Of a stretch of 64,000 bases of DNA, positions 18,723 through 27,447 are shown piece by piece. The first letter of the stretch is position 1. Each line of letters opens with the position of its first letter. The notes below the pieces were generated by a model, which saw nothing but the letters and a program-made list of their open reading frames with translations, was not told the DNA's origin and ran no database searches. This DNA is from Tersicoccus phoenicis (GTDB lineage: Bacteria; Actinomycetota; Actinomycetes; Actinomycetales; Micrococcaceae). The stretch is from positions 62,001-126,000 of the forward strand of contig NZ_MRDE01000064.1 of the NCBI RefSeq assembly GCF_001968835.1, in the 5' to 3' direction. The translations under genes and the position numbers were made by a program.

Positions 18723-19622
18723 TTACTTCCGTCCGCCGGGCTTGGGGCCCGGTTTCGGGGCCGATGGCCTGGGCGCCGACGGCTTCGGCGCGGCGGCGGG
18801 CTTGGAGGCCGCCGACGTCGGCGCCGCGGCGGGCTTCGACGTGGCAGTCTCGACGACAGGGCTCTCGACGGCCGGTGCCGCGGCAGCGGGTTCCGTCGCC
18901 TGCACCGCTGCGGGTGCCGACTCAGCCGTCGTGTCGACCGGGGTCGCCGTCGGCGCCGGCGCCGTCTCCACGGTCGCACCACCGCCGGCCGATCGCAGCG
19001 CGTCGCCGATGCTCTGGGTCATCGGCGCCTGCTCGCTCGTCTCCACCCGGCTATCGGCCCGGCTCTTCGACTCGCGGCGTTCCTCGCGCTGGGCGGCGCG
19101 GCGGGCGTCGGCCTTGTTCTTGAGCGGTCCGATGACCATCACCATGTTGCGTCCGTCGATCCGCGGCGTGGACTCGACGGAGCCGACCTCGGCGACGTCG
19201 GTCGCCAGCCGATCCAGCAGGCGGATGCCCATCTCGGGACGCTGCTGTTCCCGGCCGCGGAACTGGATCATGGCCTTGACCTTGTCGCCGGCACCGAGGA
19301 AGCGCAACGCGTGGCCGACCTTGGTGTCGTAGTCGTGCCGGTCGATCTTCAGCCGGAACCGGATCTCCTTGAGCACGGTGTTGGTCTGGTTCTTGCGCGC
19401 CTCGCGCGCCTTCACCGCAGCCTCGTACTTGTACTTGCCGAAATCCATCAGCTTCGCGACGGGCGGCTTGGCCTGCGGGGCGACCTCGACCAGATCGAGG
19501 TCGGACTCTGCGGCCAGTCGGAGGGCGTCCTCGATGCGGACGATGCCTACCTGCTCACCGGCAGGCCCGACGAGCCGCACCTCGGGGACGCGGATACGAT
19601 CATTGATTCGGGGATCGCTAAT
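18723..19622 (-). CDS. infC: Translation initiation factor IF-3 with long C-terminal tail; AUU start
   Basis: 299 residues. The IF3 N-domain ([18 protein letters not shown]), linker ([17 protein letters not shown]) and C-domain ([21 protein letters not shown], ending near [11 protein letters not shown]) occupy about 185 residues. The rest is a Lys/Arg stretch then an Ala/Pro/Thr/Lys-rich low-complexity tail of about 100 residues. The start is ATT at 19622: AGGAGC lies 6 nt upstream, the conserved sequence begins right after, and no ATG/GTG/TTG lies nearby in frame. A rare AUU start in infC is known in E. coli as the target of IF3 autoregulation. The leader contains an apparent attenuator. Confidence 0.93.
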   Translation of the reverse strand: MSDPRINDRIRVPEVRLVGPAGEQVGIVRIEDALRLAAESDLDLVEVAPQAKPPVAKLMDFGKYKYEAAVKAREARKNQTNTVLKEIRFRLKIDRHDYDTKVGHALRFLGAGDKVKAMIQFRGREQQRPEMGIRLLDRLATDVAEVGSVESTPRIDGRNMVMVIGPLKNKADARRAAQREERRESKSRADSRVETSEQAPMTQSIGDALRSAGGGATVETAPAPTATPVDTTAESAPAAVQATEPAAAAPAVESPVVETATSKPAAAPTSAASKPAAAPKPSAPRPSAPKPGPKPGGRK

Positions 19623-19649
19623 CTGTTTGCTCCTGTAGTCGGTTGGCGA

Positions 19650-19670
19650 TTCACGCCGCGGGGGCGTGAA
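19650..19670 (-). promoter_or_regulatory. Hairpin just upstream of the infC ribosome site
   Basis: TTCACGCC and GGCGTGAA form an 8-bp stem with a 5-nt loop, ending about 12 nt before the AGGAGC site. It may influence translation initiation. Confidence 0.45.
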
Positions 19671-19683
19671 GACCCCACGCACA

Positions 19684-19720
19684 CGAAAAGCCTCCGTCTG
19701 CGCATGCACACGGAGGCTTC
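19684..19720 (-). terminator. infC leader attenuator (terminator hairpin)
   Basis: Read on the minus strand, GAAGCCTCCGT (19720-19710) pairs with ACGGAGGCTT (19697-19688) around a 12-nt loop and is followed by TTTT. An upstream copy CGGAGGCTTC (19885-19876) is perfectly complementary over 10 bases to the 5' arm and could replace the terminator stem. Confidence 0.62.
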
Positions 19721-19875
19721 GGAAGGAGCGGGAGGACCACGCGAGCGGGTCACGGACCGACGACGAGGACGCCGTGGAACGACGCCGCACCGCACGCCGG
19801 GTCCTTGATCCAAGGAGCCTGGTGCCCGACCGGAACCCGGCGGCCGCACTGTCGAACGGGCCGTCGCGGGTGGGA

Positions 19876-19914
19876 GAAGCCTCCGCTTGCAAACGGCCCG
19901 CTCAGGGCGGGCCG
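19876..19914 (-). promoter_or_regulatory. 5' end of infC leader: hairpin and antiterminator arm
   Basis: The predicted transcript begins near 19921, forms an 8-bp hairpin (CGGCCCGC loop GCGGGCCG, 19914-19894), and then carries CGGAGGCTTC at 19885-19876. This segment can pair with the 5' arm of the downstream terminator. Confidence 0.5.
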
Positions 19915-19927
19915 CTGGTCTGTGCCA

Positions 19928-19933
19928 AGCTTA
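19928..19933 (-). promoter_or_regulatory. Putative -10 of the infC operon
   Basis: TAAGCT on the minus strand, about 7 nt before the first leader hairpin. It gives a leader of about 300 nt (19623-19921) that contains no convincing gene. The -35 is weak and would overlap the start of the divergent gene. Confidence 0.4.
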
Positions 19934-19938
19934 CCATC

Positions 19939-20358
19939 ATGAGCTTTCCGGACCAGAATCCCACCCCGCCCGCACCGCACGACCACCACGACGCGCACGC
20001 CCACACCGGCGATGGGGCCGGTGATTCTGCTCAAGCGCAGCTGCGGGACATCGCCGAGGTCCCGGCGGTCGAGGTGATCACGACGGCCGCGGTGCACCTG
20101 ATGAGCGCGGCGGCGGTCAAGTGCGGGCTGGCCGACGGCGACGACGCGGCGTCGCTGACCGACCTGGACGAGGCGCGGAAACTGATCACTGCCCTGGCCG
20201 GGTTCGTCACCGCCGCCGCCCCGGAGATCGGCAGCCAGCACGCCGGCCCGTTGCGCGACGGTCTACGGTCGCTGCAACTGGCCTTCCGTGAGGCCTCGGC
20301 CATCCCGGACAAGCCCGGTCAGGGGCCGGGCGAGAAGTTCACCGGGCCGGTCAACTGA
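19939..20358 (+). CDS. DUF1844 domain protein
   Basis: 139 residues. After a His/Pro/Asp-rich N-terminus (PHDHHDAHAHTGDG) comes the DUF1844 core: VEVITTAAVHLMSAAAVKCGL and DLDEARKLITALAGFV. The domain is small, helical and of unknown function. It is commonly found divergent to infC in actinobacteria, as here. The His-rich start may bind metal (inference). ATG at 19939 lacks a ribosome site. Confidence 0.82.
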   Translation: MSFPDQNPTPPAPHDHHDAHAHTGDGAGDSAQAQLRDIAEVPAVEVITTAAVHLMSAAAVKCGLADGDDAASLTDLDEARKLITALAGFVTAAAPEIGSQHAGPLRDGLRSLQLAFREASAIPDKPGQGPGEKFTGPVN

Positions 20359-20367
20359 CCGTCGCGC

Positions 20368-21696
20368 TCAACCGCGGCGGCGATCGACGCGTGCCCGACC
20401 GCCCACGAGGGCCAACCCCACCAGGGCGAGCACCAGCGCCAGGGAGCCGGCACCGATGAAGCCGGCGCCGGGCCCGAACACGTCGATCGCGATACCGATC
20501 GTCGGGGAGCCGAGCGCGCTGCCCGTGGTCAGCGCCGAGCCGTACCAGCCCATCGCCTGTCCGCGCCGCGCCTCCCCCACCAGGTCCGCGACCCGTTCGC
20601 TGCAGGCCGTCAGCGTCGGGGCGCACAGCAGGCCCGGCAGGATGGACAGCAGGCCGAGGGTGAGCGGGTCGGTGGCGAGGGCCAGCGGGATGGTCACCAG
20701 GCTCATCCCGGCCAGCAACAACAACGGAGATACCGGCCGGTCCAGCACACCGTAGGTCAGGCCGCCGACCACCGAGGCCAGGCACCAGAACAGGAACACC
20801 AGACCGAGGGAATCGACGTCGTCCGACTCGCGGAGCACGGCGACGAAACCGACGTCGGTGCCGGAGAGCAGCAGGCCGACCGCGGCCGCCGCCCCGAGCA
20901 CGGCGACGATCGCCGGGGTCAGCCAACTCCGCCGGCGGCTGCCCACCACCGGCTGCGACGCGGTGATCAGCGGCAGGGACGACGTGATGGCGTCCGTGGC
21001 GGCGGCCACCTCGGCCGGGGCCAGCGTCTGCATCGCCTCCGTGTCCTGCCGCCGACGTCGTTCGTCGGCGGTGGCGTCGTCGCGCCGGCCGACCTGGCTG
21101 GACCGGGTGGGCGGGTTGAACCACATCAAGAGGGCCCCGGCCAGGGAGGCGCACACGCCGACCAGCACGAGGCCCACCTGGGTGCCCACGGTGGTGGCCA
21201 GCAGGACGCCGGTGGCCGGGCCGATGACGAACACGAGCTCGGTGCCCATGGAGTCGATGGCGTAGGCGGTGCGGCGCTGCTCCTCGGGGACGAGGACGGC
21301 CAGGGACTGGCGGACGACGGAGAAGACCGGCAGGGCGAACAGACCGCCGAGCACGGCGGCCGGGATCAACAGTTCGTAGGGCAGGAACGGCGCCACCGAC
21401 CAGATGCCCACCTCGGCCACCACGGAGGGAATCAGGGCCCGCCGCAGCCCGACCGTGTCGACCCGGTGGCCGCGCCAGGGGGCGCCCACGGCCAGGCCGA
21501 TCGTGATCGCGGTGGCGACGATGCCGGCGGCGGTGAAGCCGCGCTGGAGGGAGTCGACGACGTGCAGCGTGAGCATCACACCGGCCGCCGCGTGCGGGAC
21601 GCGGGCGAGCATGCCCACGATCAGCAGGCGGCGGATCGGTGGCTGTGCCAGCAGCGTGCCGTACCGGGCGAACGTCGTCGTCCTCATCGCGGACAT
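20368..21696 (-). CDS. MFS transporter
   Basis: 442 residues, 12 membrane helices in two halves with a cytosolic loop of about 75 residues (SQVGRRDDATADERRRR). Motif A-like GAPWRGHRVDTVGLRRAL lies after helix 2. Probable drug or metabolite exporter; substrate unknown. ATG at 21696 has AGGA upstream; ATG 21687 is an alternative. It lies 34 bp after the SseB-like gene, so it is the last gene of the his operon transcript, and ends 9 bp from convergent DUF1844. Confidence 0.85.
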   Translation of the reverse strand: MSAMRTTTFARYGTLLAQPPIRRLLIVGMLARVPHAAAGVMLTLHVVDSLQRGFTAAGIVATAITIGLAVGAPWRGHRVDTVGLRRALIPSVVAEVGIWSVAPFLPYELLIPAAVLGGLFALPVFSVVRQSLAVLVPEEQRRTAYAIDSMGTELVFVIGPATGVLLATTVGTQVGLVLVGVCASLAGALLMWFNPPTRSSQVGRRDDATADERRRRQDTEAMQTLAPAEVAAATDAITSSLPLITASQPVVGSRRRSWLTPAIVAVLGAAAAVGLLLSGTDVGFVAVLRESDDVDSLGLVFLFWCLASVVGGLTYGVLDRPVSPLLLLAGMSLVTIPLALATDPLTLGLLSILPGLLCAPTLTACSERVADLVGEARRGQAMGWYGSALTTGSALGSPTIGIAIDVFGPGAGFIGAGSLALVLALVGLALVGGRARVDRRRG

Positions 21697-21730
21697 CGTC
21701 CTGTCGTCTCGTCCCGGCTCGGGGCGCGGG

Positions 21731-22597
21731 TCAGGTGGGTGCGGCCACGATCCGCAGTTCAATCGAATCGACGCCGTCGGCGAACACGGGGTCGGCGGCC
21801 AGTCGCTCCTGGATCCGGCGCACGGTGGCGTCGAGGTCGTGACGGTCGAGGCCGGCGCGCAGGGTGAGACCGATGCGCAGTTCCGGTCCGGGGCCACCGC
21901 CGGGGACCCGGGTGCCGTCGAGGGCGGCGCTGACCACGCCCCGGCCCGCCGTGCAATCGACCTGCAGGACCGCGGGCTCGCTCACTGTAGCACCGCGCGC
22001 GGCGGCGGCGACGGCGGCGTCGGTGTACGACGGCGTCCACGGCTTCTGCTGCGCCAGGGCCCACAGCGCGGGCCGGCGCACGACGAAGCTGATCGCCGCA
22101 CCGGGGTCGAGCACCATCAGCTGGGCGCCTTCCGCGGCCGCGGCCAGGGCGGCTCGGGGCGCCCAGGTCGGGATCGGGCGCGCGTCCGGGTGCCAACCCC
22201 GCAGCGTGTCCACGGAGCTGAAGACGGGCAGCACGGTGCGCCCGTCGGGGGCGGCGATCGTCACCAGGGACAGCTCCGCCTCCTTGTCGGAGACGGGCAC
22301 CGGCGCAGCCTCCGGGTCACCTCCGTGGGGGGCGGCGACGCCGGCGATCAGCGGAACGAAGATCCGCGCTTCCCGGAGCGCGTCCACGACGGCGTCCTCG
22401 CCGGCGCGACCGGCGCGCAGCTCGTCGAGCGCGGCGTTCACCCGAACGTCGGCGGACCCGTCGTCGTCGGCGTGGGTCGAGGGAGCGGCCGCATCGGGGC
22501 CGAGGTTCCGGCCCGCCCACGGGATGCCGGCCGAGTCGGCGGGGCCGCCCGCGGCGTCGAGCAGGGCCCGGATGTGCCCCGGCAGTTCACGGCTCAC
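21731..22597 (-). CDS. SseB family protein
   Basis: 288 residues. It contains the SseB N-terminal-like domain, seen as [13 protein letters not shown] and [23 protein letters not shown]. The molecular role of this domain is poorly known. The GTG start overlaps the priA stop (GTGA), giving translational coupling to the histidine genes, a frequent actinobacterial neighbourhood. Confidence 0.82.
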   Translation of the reverse strand: MSRELPGHIRALLDAAGGPADSAGIPWAGRNLGPDAAAPSTHADDDGSADVRVNAALDELRAGRAGEDAVVDALREARIFVPLIAGVAAPHGGDPEAAPVPVSDKEAELSLVTIAAPDGRTVLPVFSSVDTLRGWHPDARPIPTWAPRAALAAAAEGAQLMVLDPGAAISFVVRRPALWALAQQKPWTPSYTDAAVAAAARGATVSEPAVLQVDCTAGRGVVSAALDGTRVPGGGPGPELRIGLTLRAGLDRHDLDATVRRIQERLAADPVFADGVDSIELRIVAAPT

Positions 22598-23364
22598 GGC
22601 CGGCCGGCCACGTCCAGCGCCTCGGGCAGCGTGAACGCGCCCGCGTACAGCGCCTTGCCGACGATCGCTCCTTCGAGTCCCCGGGGCACGAGCGCGCGCA
22701 GCGCGGTGAGGTCGTCGAGCGTGGAGATGCCGCCGGAGGCGACGACGGGCTTGCCCGTGCGGGCGAGCACCTGACCGAGCAGGTCCAGGTTGGGTCCGCG
22801 CATCGTGCCGTCCTTCGTCACGTCGGTCACCACGTAGCGGGCACAACCGGCGTCCTCGAGCCGGGCCAGCACGTCCCACAGGTCACCACCGTCGCGGGTC
22901 CAGCCGCGGGCGGCGAGGGTGGTGCCGCGCACGTCGAGGCCGACGGCGATCGCGTCGCCGTACTTCTCGATCGCGGCCGCGGTCCACACCGGGTTCTCGA
23001 GTGCGGCGGTGCCGAGGTTGACGCGGCTGGCGCCGAGGGCGACGGCCTGCTCCAGGGACGCGTCGTCGCGGATGCCGCCGGAGAGCTCGACGCGGACCTC
23101 GAGGTCCCGCACGACGCGGCCGAGCAGGTCCCGGTTGGAGCCGCGGCCGAAGGCGGCGTCCAGGTCCACCAGGTGCACCCATTCGGCGCCGGCGTCCTGC
23201 CACTGGCGGGCGGCCTCCACCGGGTCGCCGTAGGCGGTCTCACTGCCGGCCTCGCCCTGGACCAGGCGGACGGCCTGCCCGTCGGCGACGTCGACCGCCG
23301 GCAGCAGGATCAGCCGGCCGGTGGTCGTGTCGGCGACATCGGGAGCCGCGGGGGTCGGGGTCAT
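22594..23364 (-). CDS. priA: Phosphoribosyl isomerase A (HisA, possibly bifunctional HisA/TrpF)
   Basis: 256 residues, TIM barrel. It isomerises ProFAR to PRFAR in histidine synthesis; in actinobacteria lacking trpF the same enzyme also makes CdRP for tryptophan. The catalytic acids are in [15 protein letters not shown] (Asp25) and [11 protein letters not shown] (Asp near 181); phosphate sites are GGI and ASGGIS. The gene lies 51 bp after hisH. Dual activity is from family knowledge and not proved here. Confidence 0.93.
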   Translation of the reverse strand: MTPTPAAPDVADTTTGRLILLPAVDVADGQAVRLVQGEAGSETAYGDPVEAARQWQDAGAEWVHLVDLDAAFGRGSNRDLLGRVVRDLEVRVELSGGIRDDASLEQAVALGASRVNLGTAALENPVWTAAAIEKYGDAIAVGLDVRGTTLAARGWTRDGGDLWDVLARLEDAGCARYVVTDVTKDGTMRGPNLDLLGQVLARTGKPVVASGGISTLDDLTALRALVPRGLEGAIVGKALYAGAFTLPEALDVAGRP

Positions 23365-23415
23365 GCGTGTCCTCGTCTTCTCCGGCGCGGTGCCGGTCAG
23401 GGTGTGCCGGGTCGG

Positions 23416-24054
23416 CTACAGGGTGCCGAGCCAGTTGCGCAGCAGTTGCGCGCCGGCGTCGGCGGACTTCTCCGGGTGGAACTGGGTGGCCGAGAGCGGC
23501 CCGTTCTCGACGGCGGCGATGAACGGACCGCCGTGCCGGCTCCAGGTGACGCGCGGGGCGGCCATCGTCGGGATGGTGACGTCGAACGTCCAGTCCTGCA
23601 CGCCGTAGGAGTGCACGAAGTAGAAGCGCTCGTCGGCCAGCCCGGCGAACAGCGCGCTGTCGGCGGCCGGTTCCACCGTGTTCCAGCCCATGTGCGGGAC
23701 GACGTCCGCGGCGAGCCGCTCGACCGTGCCGGGCCACTCCCCCAGGCCGTCGGTGGGCACGCCGTGCTCGACGCCGCGCTCGAACATCACCTGCATCCCG
23801 ACACAGATGCCGAGCACGGGCCGGTTGCCGGCGATGCGTCGACCGATCAGGCGCGGCGCGTCCACGGCGCGCAACCCGTCCATGACGGCCTCGAACGCGC
23901 CGACGCCGGGGACCACCAGGCCGGCGGCCTCGGTCACGTCGGCCGGGTCGTGGCTCAGCGTCACGTCGGCGCCGACCCGTTCCAGGGCGCGCACGGCCGA
24001 GCGGATGTTCCCGGACCCGTAGTCCAGGACGGTGACGCGCGGCGCGCCGCTCAC
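23416..24054 (-). CDS. hisH: Imidazole glycerol phosphate synthase glutaminase subunit
   Basis: 212 residues, class I glutamine amidotransferase. The nucleophile lies in LGICVGMQ (Cys84) and the His/Glu pair is near the C-terminus (ATQFHPEKS). It feeds ammonia to HisF, which is not in the window. The start overlaps hisB by 4 bp (GTGA). Confidence 0.95.
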   Translation of the reverse strand: MSGAPRVTVLDYGSGNIRSAVRALERVGADVTLSHDPADVTEAAGLVVPGVGAFEAVMDGLRAVDAPRLIGRRIAGNRPVLGICVGMQVMFERGVEHGVPTDGLGEWPGTVERLAADVVPHMGWNTVEPAADSALFAGLADERFYFVHSYGVQDWTFDVTIPTMAAPRVTWSRHGGPFIAAVENGPLSATQFHPEKSADAGAQLLRNWLGTL

Positions 24055-24659
24055 AGGGCGCCCTTCGTCGACGGGATGCCGTGCACCCTCGGGTCCGGCT
24101 CGACGGCCGCCCGCAGTGCCCGGGCGAGCGCCTTGAACTGGGCCTCGGCGATGTGGTGGGGATCCCGTCCGCCGAGCACGGTCACGTGCAGGCAGAGGTG
24201 GGCGTGCAGGGCGAGGGCCTCGAACACGTGCCGGGTGAGCGAGCCGGTGAAGTGCCCGCCGATCAGGTGGTACTCCTGCCCGGCGGGCTCGCCCGTGTGG
24301 ACGAGGTAGGGCCGGCCGGAGATGTCGACGACGGCGCGGGCGAGGGCCTCGTCGAGGGGGACGGTGGCTTCGCCGAAGCGGCGGATGCCGGCCTTGTCAC
24401 CGAGCGCTTCACGCAACGCCTCGCCGAGGGTGATCGCCACGTCCTCGACCGTGTGGTGGACGTCGATGTGCGTGTCACCGGTCGCCTGGACGGTCAGGTC
24501 GATCAGGGCGTGCTTGGTCAACGCCGTCAGCATGTGGTCGTAGAACGGGACCGAGGTGTCGATCCGTCCCTCGCCGGTGCCGTCGAGGTCGAGCTCGACG
24601 GTGACGGAGGATTCGCTGGTCGTCCGTTGCCGGCGGGCGGTCCGGGATGGGGTGGTCAT
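24051..24659 (-). CDS. hisB: Imidazoleglycerol-phosphate dehydratase
   Basis: 202 residues, IGPD. The two manganese-binding motifs [13 protein letters not shown] and [16 protein letters not shown] are intact. Single-function HisB of the actinobacterial type. It starts 88 bp after hisC with GAAGGA upstream. Confidence 0.96.
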   Translation of the reverse strand: MTTPSRTARRQRTTSESSVTVELDLDGTGEGRIDTSVPFYDHMLTALTKHALIDLTVQATGDTHIDVHHTVEDVAITLGEALREALGDKAGIRRFGEATVPLDEALARAVVDISGRPYLVHTGEPAGQEYHLIGGHFTGSLTRHVFEALALHAHLCLHVTVLGGRDPHHIAEAQFKALARALRAAVEPDPRVHGIPSTKGAL

Positions 24660-24747
24660 GGCAGTCCTTCGTCGTCACGGGCGATGACGGGGTGGGAGAG
24701 GGTGGGGTCGAGTCTATCGAGCGACGCGGCCGGGCTGCTGGCCGCCG

Positions 24748-25884
24748 TCATCGGGCAGGAACGGCGACACCCGCGTCGACCAGTTCCCGCATCCGGTCCA
24801 GGAAGGCGGTGGTCTCCGCCTCGGTGCCGGCGCTGACCCGGAGCCGGCCGTGCAGGCCGATGTCGCGGATGATGACGCCGGCGTCGAGCAACCCGTGCCA
24901 CACCGCCGTGGCGTCCCGGAGCGGACCGAACAGCACGAAGTTGGCGTCCGACGGGGTGGGGGTCAGACCGAGCCGGTCCAGCCCGGCGACGATCCGGTCG
25001 CGCTGGGCCTTGATGTCCTCGACGGTGGCCAGCAGGGCGTCGGCGTGGGTGAGGGCACCCAGGGCGACGGCCTGGGTGACCGCGGAGAGGTGATACGGCA
25101 GACGCACCAGCCGCAGGGCGTCGGTCACCTCGGGGGCGGCGGCCAGGTACCCGAGCCGCGTGCCGGCCATGCCGAAGGCCTTGCTCATGGTGCGGGAGAC
25201 GACCAGCCGCTCCCGCCCGGGCAGCAGGCGGAGAGCGCTCGGGGTGCCGGTGTGCGCGAACTCGACGTACGCCTCGTCGACGATCACCATGGACCGGGTC
25301 TGCTCCGTGGCCGCGTAGACGGCCTCGACGACATCCAGACCGGTGGAGGTGCCGGTGGGGTTGTTCGGACTGCACACGATGACGACGTCGGGTGCCTCCG
25401 CGCGGACCTGGGCCGCCGCCGCGTCCGGGGTGAGGGTGAAATCCGGCTCCCGGGTACCGGCGATGTAGCGGGTATCGGTGCCGGAGGCGAGCAGCGGATA
25501 CATGGAATAGGTGGGCGGGAAGCTCATCAGGGTCCGGCCCGGTCCGGCGAACGCCTGGAGCAGCTGCTGCAGCACCTCGTTGGACCCGTTGGCCGCCCAC
25601 AGGTGGTCGGCGTCCAGCCCGTGCCCGAGGTAGCGGGCCAGACTCGCGCGCAGGGTGGTGAACTCGCGGTCGGGGTAGCGGTTGAGGGTGTCGAGGGTGC
25701 CCTCGACACCGCGCAGAATCGCGTCGCGCACGGAATCCGGCAAGGGGTGGGTGTTCTCGTTGACGTTCAGCTGGATCGGCACGTCGATCTGCGGCGCACC
25801 GTACGGCGTTGCGCCCCGCAGGTTCTCCCGCAACGGCAACGCGGCCAGGCGCTCCAGTCGTCCCTCGGCGTCGTTCGCAGTCAC
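24748..25884 (-). CDS. hisC: Histidinol-phosphate aminotransferase
   Basis: 378 residues, fold-type I PLP enzyme. The cofactor Lys is in SRTMSKAFGMAG (about residue 235); NNPTG and GRLRVSAGT bind PLP phosphate and substrate. Its GTG start at 25884 lies 6 nt after TAGACT, so this is the promoter-proximal gene of the his cluster here; hisD is not upstream. The order hisC-hisB-hisH-priA follows. Confidence 0.94.
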   Translation of the reverse strand: MTANDAEGRLERLAALPLRENLRGATPYGAPQIDVPIQLNVNENTHPLPDSVRDAILRGVEGTLDTLNRYPDREFTTLRASLARYLGHGLDADHLWAANGSNEVLQQLLQAFAGPGRTLMSFPPTYSMYPLLASGTDTRYIAGTREPDFTLTPDAAAAQVRAEAPDVVIVCSPNNPTGTSTGLDVVEAVYAATEQTRSMVIVDEAYVEFAHTGTPSALRLLPGRERLVVSRTMSKAFGMAGTRLGYLAAAPEVTDALRLVRLPYHLSAVTQAVALGALTHADALLATVEDIKAQRDRIVAGLDRLGLTPTPSDANFVLFGPLRDATAVWHGLLDAGVIIRDIGLHGRLRVSAGTEAETTAFLDRMRELVDAGVAVPAR

Positions 25885-25890
25885 CGTCCT

Positions 25891-25896
25891 AGTCTA
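25891..25896 (-). promoter_or_regulatory. -10 element of the his operon
   Basis: TAGACT on the minus strand, 6 nt before GTG 25884. The intervening AGGACG could alternatively act as a ribosome site. Confidence 0.5.
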
Positions 25897-25954
25897 GGAA
25901 CGCACCCCGGGGGCCGCGAATCGGCCACTCGGGTCGAGCAGCAGCAACCCCGCG

Positions 25955-26392
25955 TCAGGAACCCAGCGGGACGTACAACTTCCGGCCGGCGTCGATGCGG
26001 TCGCCGTCCAGGCCGTTCACCACCACGATCTGCGCGACGACGTCGCGAGTGTCGCGTCCGTGAGCGTTCGCCGCGGCGACCTGCCACAGCGACTCCCCGG
26101 GTTGGACGGTGACCTGCAGCGCCGGCGTGGACGGAACCGCACGGACGCCCTGCTCGGCAGCTGCGGGAGCCGTGGTGAACACCGCGACCAGGGCCAGCAA
26201 CGCCGCCGTCGCCAGCAGCACGGGCAGGCCGAGGAGGACGAGCCGTCCGCGCCGGGTCAGCCGTAGCGTCGGGGTCGGGGTCTTCGGGGTCGGGGTCTTC
26301 GGGGTCGGGGTCTTCGGGGTCGGGGCACTCGCGCGGCGGGTGCGGCGGACGGGCAACGTGAAACTCGGTGCGTGCAGGACGTGGATCGACAT
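25955..26392 (-). CDS. LysM-domain membrane protein beside lexA (SOS cell-division inhibitor type)
   Basis: 145 residues. A cytosolic tail with three perfect PTPKT-type repeats, one membrane helix (LVLLGLPVLLATAALLALVAVF), then an extracytoplasmic LysM domain (VTVQPGESLWQVAAANAHGRD). ATG at 26392 follows GAGGAGG. Position and architecture match the lexA-divergent SOS genes of actinobacteria, Rv2719c/ChiZ and C. glutamicum DivS, which halt division during DNA damage. Two LexA-like boxes lie in the spacer. Function is inferred from context. Confidence 0.82.
   Translation of the reverse strand: MSIHVLHAPSFTLPVRRTRRASAPTPKTPTPKTPTPKTPTPTLRLTRRGRLVLLGLPVLLATAALLALVAVFTTAPAAAEQGVRAVPSTPALQVTVQPGESLWQVAAANAHGRDTRDVVAQIVVVNGLDGDRIDAGRKLYVPLGS
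26281..26325. repeat. Three 15-bp tandem repeats in the LysM gene
   Basis: TCTTCGGGGTCGGGG repeated three times without change, with a partial copy before it. It encodes the Pro-Thr-Lys repeats of the cytosolic tail and keeps frame. Confidence 0.95.
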
Positions 26393-26480
26393 GCCAGCCT
26401 CCTCGGTCAGGGATCCGGATGGTCGCTCTCGCGCTGGACCCGAACTCCGACTCCTGAGGAGCCGTCTCGATGCCCAGCGT

Positions 26481-26496
26481 TCGAATACGCCTTCGA
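26481..26496. promoter_or_regulatory. LexA box, LysM-gene proximal
   Basis: TCGAATACGCCTTCGA matches the actinobacterial SOS box TCGAAC-N4-GTTCGA at 10 of 12 positions. It lies about 90 nt upstream of the LysM start. Confidence 0.6.
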
Positions 26497-26548
26497 ATCC
26501 GTTCTTCACTCTTTCTAGCACTGATCCTCGAACGATGTCGAGACTCGC

Positions 26549-26564
26549 TAGAACAGATGTTTGA
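26549..26564. promoter_or_regulatory. LexA box, lexA proximal
   Basis: TAGAACAGATGTTTGA matches TCGAAC-N4-GTTCGA with two substitutions and overlaps the lexA -35 element. Confidence 0.72.
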
Positions 26565-26589
26565 AAACGGTGCTCCGCTCCCCTAACGT
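26561..26589 (+). promoter_or_regulatory. lexA promoter
   Basis: TTGAAA (26561-26566), a 17-nt spacer, TAACGT (26584-26589). The -35 is inside the LexA box, as expected for autorepression. The 344-bp region 26393-26736 otherwise holds only the two boxes and the lexA leader. Confidence 0.7.
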
Positions 26590-26736
26590 GTGAGGCAGAG
26601 AACCGGAGTGGTTCTCAGTGCATCAACCGCCACCGACAGAACTGCGCAGAGCCGGATCCTGTGGCCGCCGGGCCCGCCGAGAGCCGGCTCGGCCGCCGCC
26701 GCGCAGCCGCTGGTCGGACCGTGAGAGGACACCGAC

Positions 26737-27423
26737 GTGCAGCGAAACGCAACCCGGGGCCTGACCCCCCGTCAGCAGAGGATCCTCGAGACCATCCAGC
26801 GCTCCGTCACCGCGAACGGCTACCCCCCGTCGATGCGGGAGATCGGGGACACGGTCGGCCTGGCCAGCCTCTCGAGCGTCACCCACCAGCTCGGGCAGCT
26901 GGAACGGCTCGGTTATCTCCGGCGCGATCCCAAGCGGCCGCGGGCGATGGAGGTGCTGACCCCGCTCACGCTGACCGAGCAGCCCGTCCCCGCGGCGGAC
27001 GCGGATCCCTCCGCCCCCGTGTCCGCGCCGCTCGCGCCGTCGGCGACGGACACGGCCATGGTGCCGCTGGTGGGCCGGATCGCTGCCGGTGGGCCGATCC
27101 TGGCGGACCAACGGGTGGAGGACGTGATGCCCCTGCCGCGCCGGCTGGTGGGCCACGGTGAGCTGTTCATGTTGCAGGTCTCCGGGGACTCGATGATCGA
27201 CGCGGCGATCTGCGACGGCGACTGGGTGGTGGTGCGGCGACAGAAGGCCGCGGAGAACGGTGACATCGTGGCCGCGCTACTCGACGACGAGGCGACGGTC
27301 AAGACGTTCCGGCAACGGGACGGGCACACCTGGCTGCTCCCCCAGAACACCCGGTACGAGCCGATCCTGGGCGACCACGCCACCGTGATGGGCAAGGTCG
27401 TCTCCGTGGTTCGCGCTCTCTGA
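26737..27423 (+). CDS. lexA: SOS repressor LexA
   Basis: 228 residues. An N-terminal winged helix ([27 protein letters not shown]) is joined by an acidic/Pro linker to the S24 peptidase domain. The cleavage bond is Ala117-Gly118 (RIAAGGPI), with catalytic Ser152 ([10 protein letters not shown]) and Lys189 (TVKTF). RecA filaments trigger self-cleavage. GTG at 26737 has GAGAGGA upstream. Divergent to the LysM gene and convergent with dinG. Confidence 0.97.
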   Translation: MQRNATRGLTPRQQRILETIQRSVTANGYPPSMREIGDTVGLASLSSVTHQLGQLERLGYLRRDPKRPRAMEVLTPLTLTEQPVPAADADPSAPVSAPLAPSATDTAMVPLVGRIAAGGPILADQRVEDVMPLPRRLVGHGELFMLQVSGDSMIDAAICDGDWVVVRRQKAAENGDIVAALLDDEATVKTFRQRDGHTWLLPQNTRYEPILGDHATVMGKVVSVVRAL

Positions 27424-27447
27424 GCCGCTGTCCGCTACGTCAGTCGG

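Noticed and set aside
26525-26542. Third LexA box (TCGAACGATGTCGAG)
   Set aside because: Only the first half-site fits; the second half is displaced.
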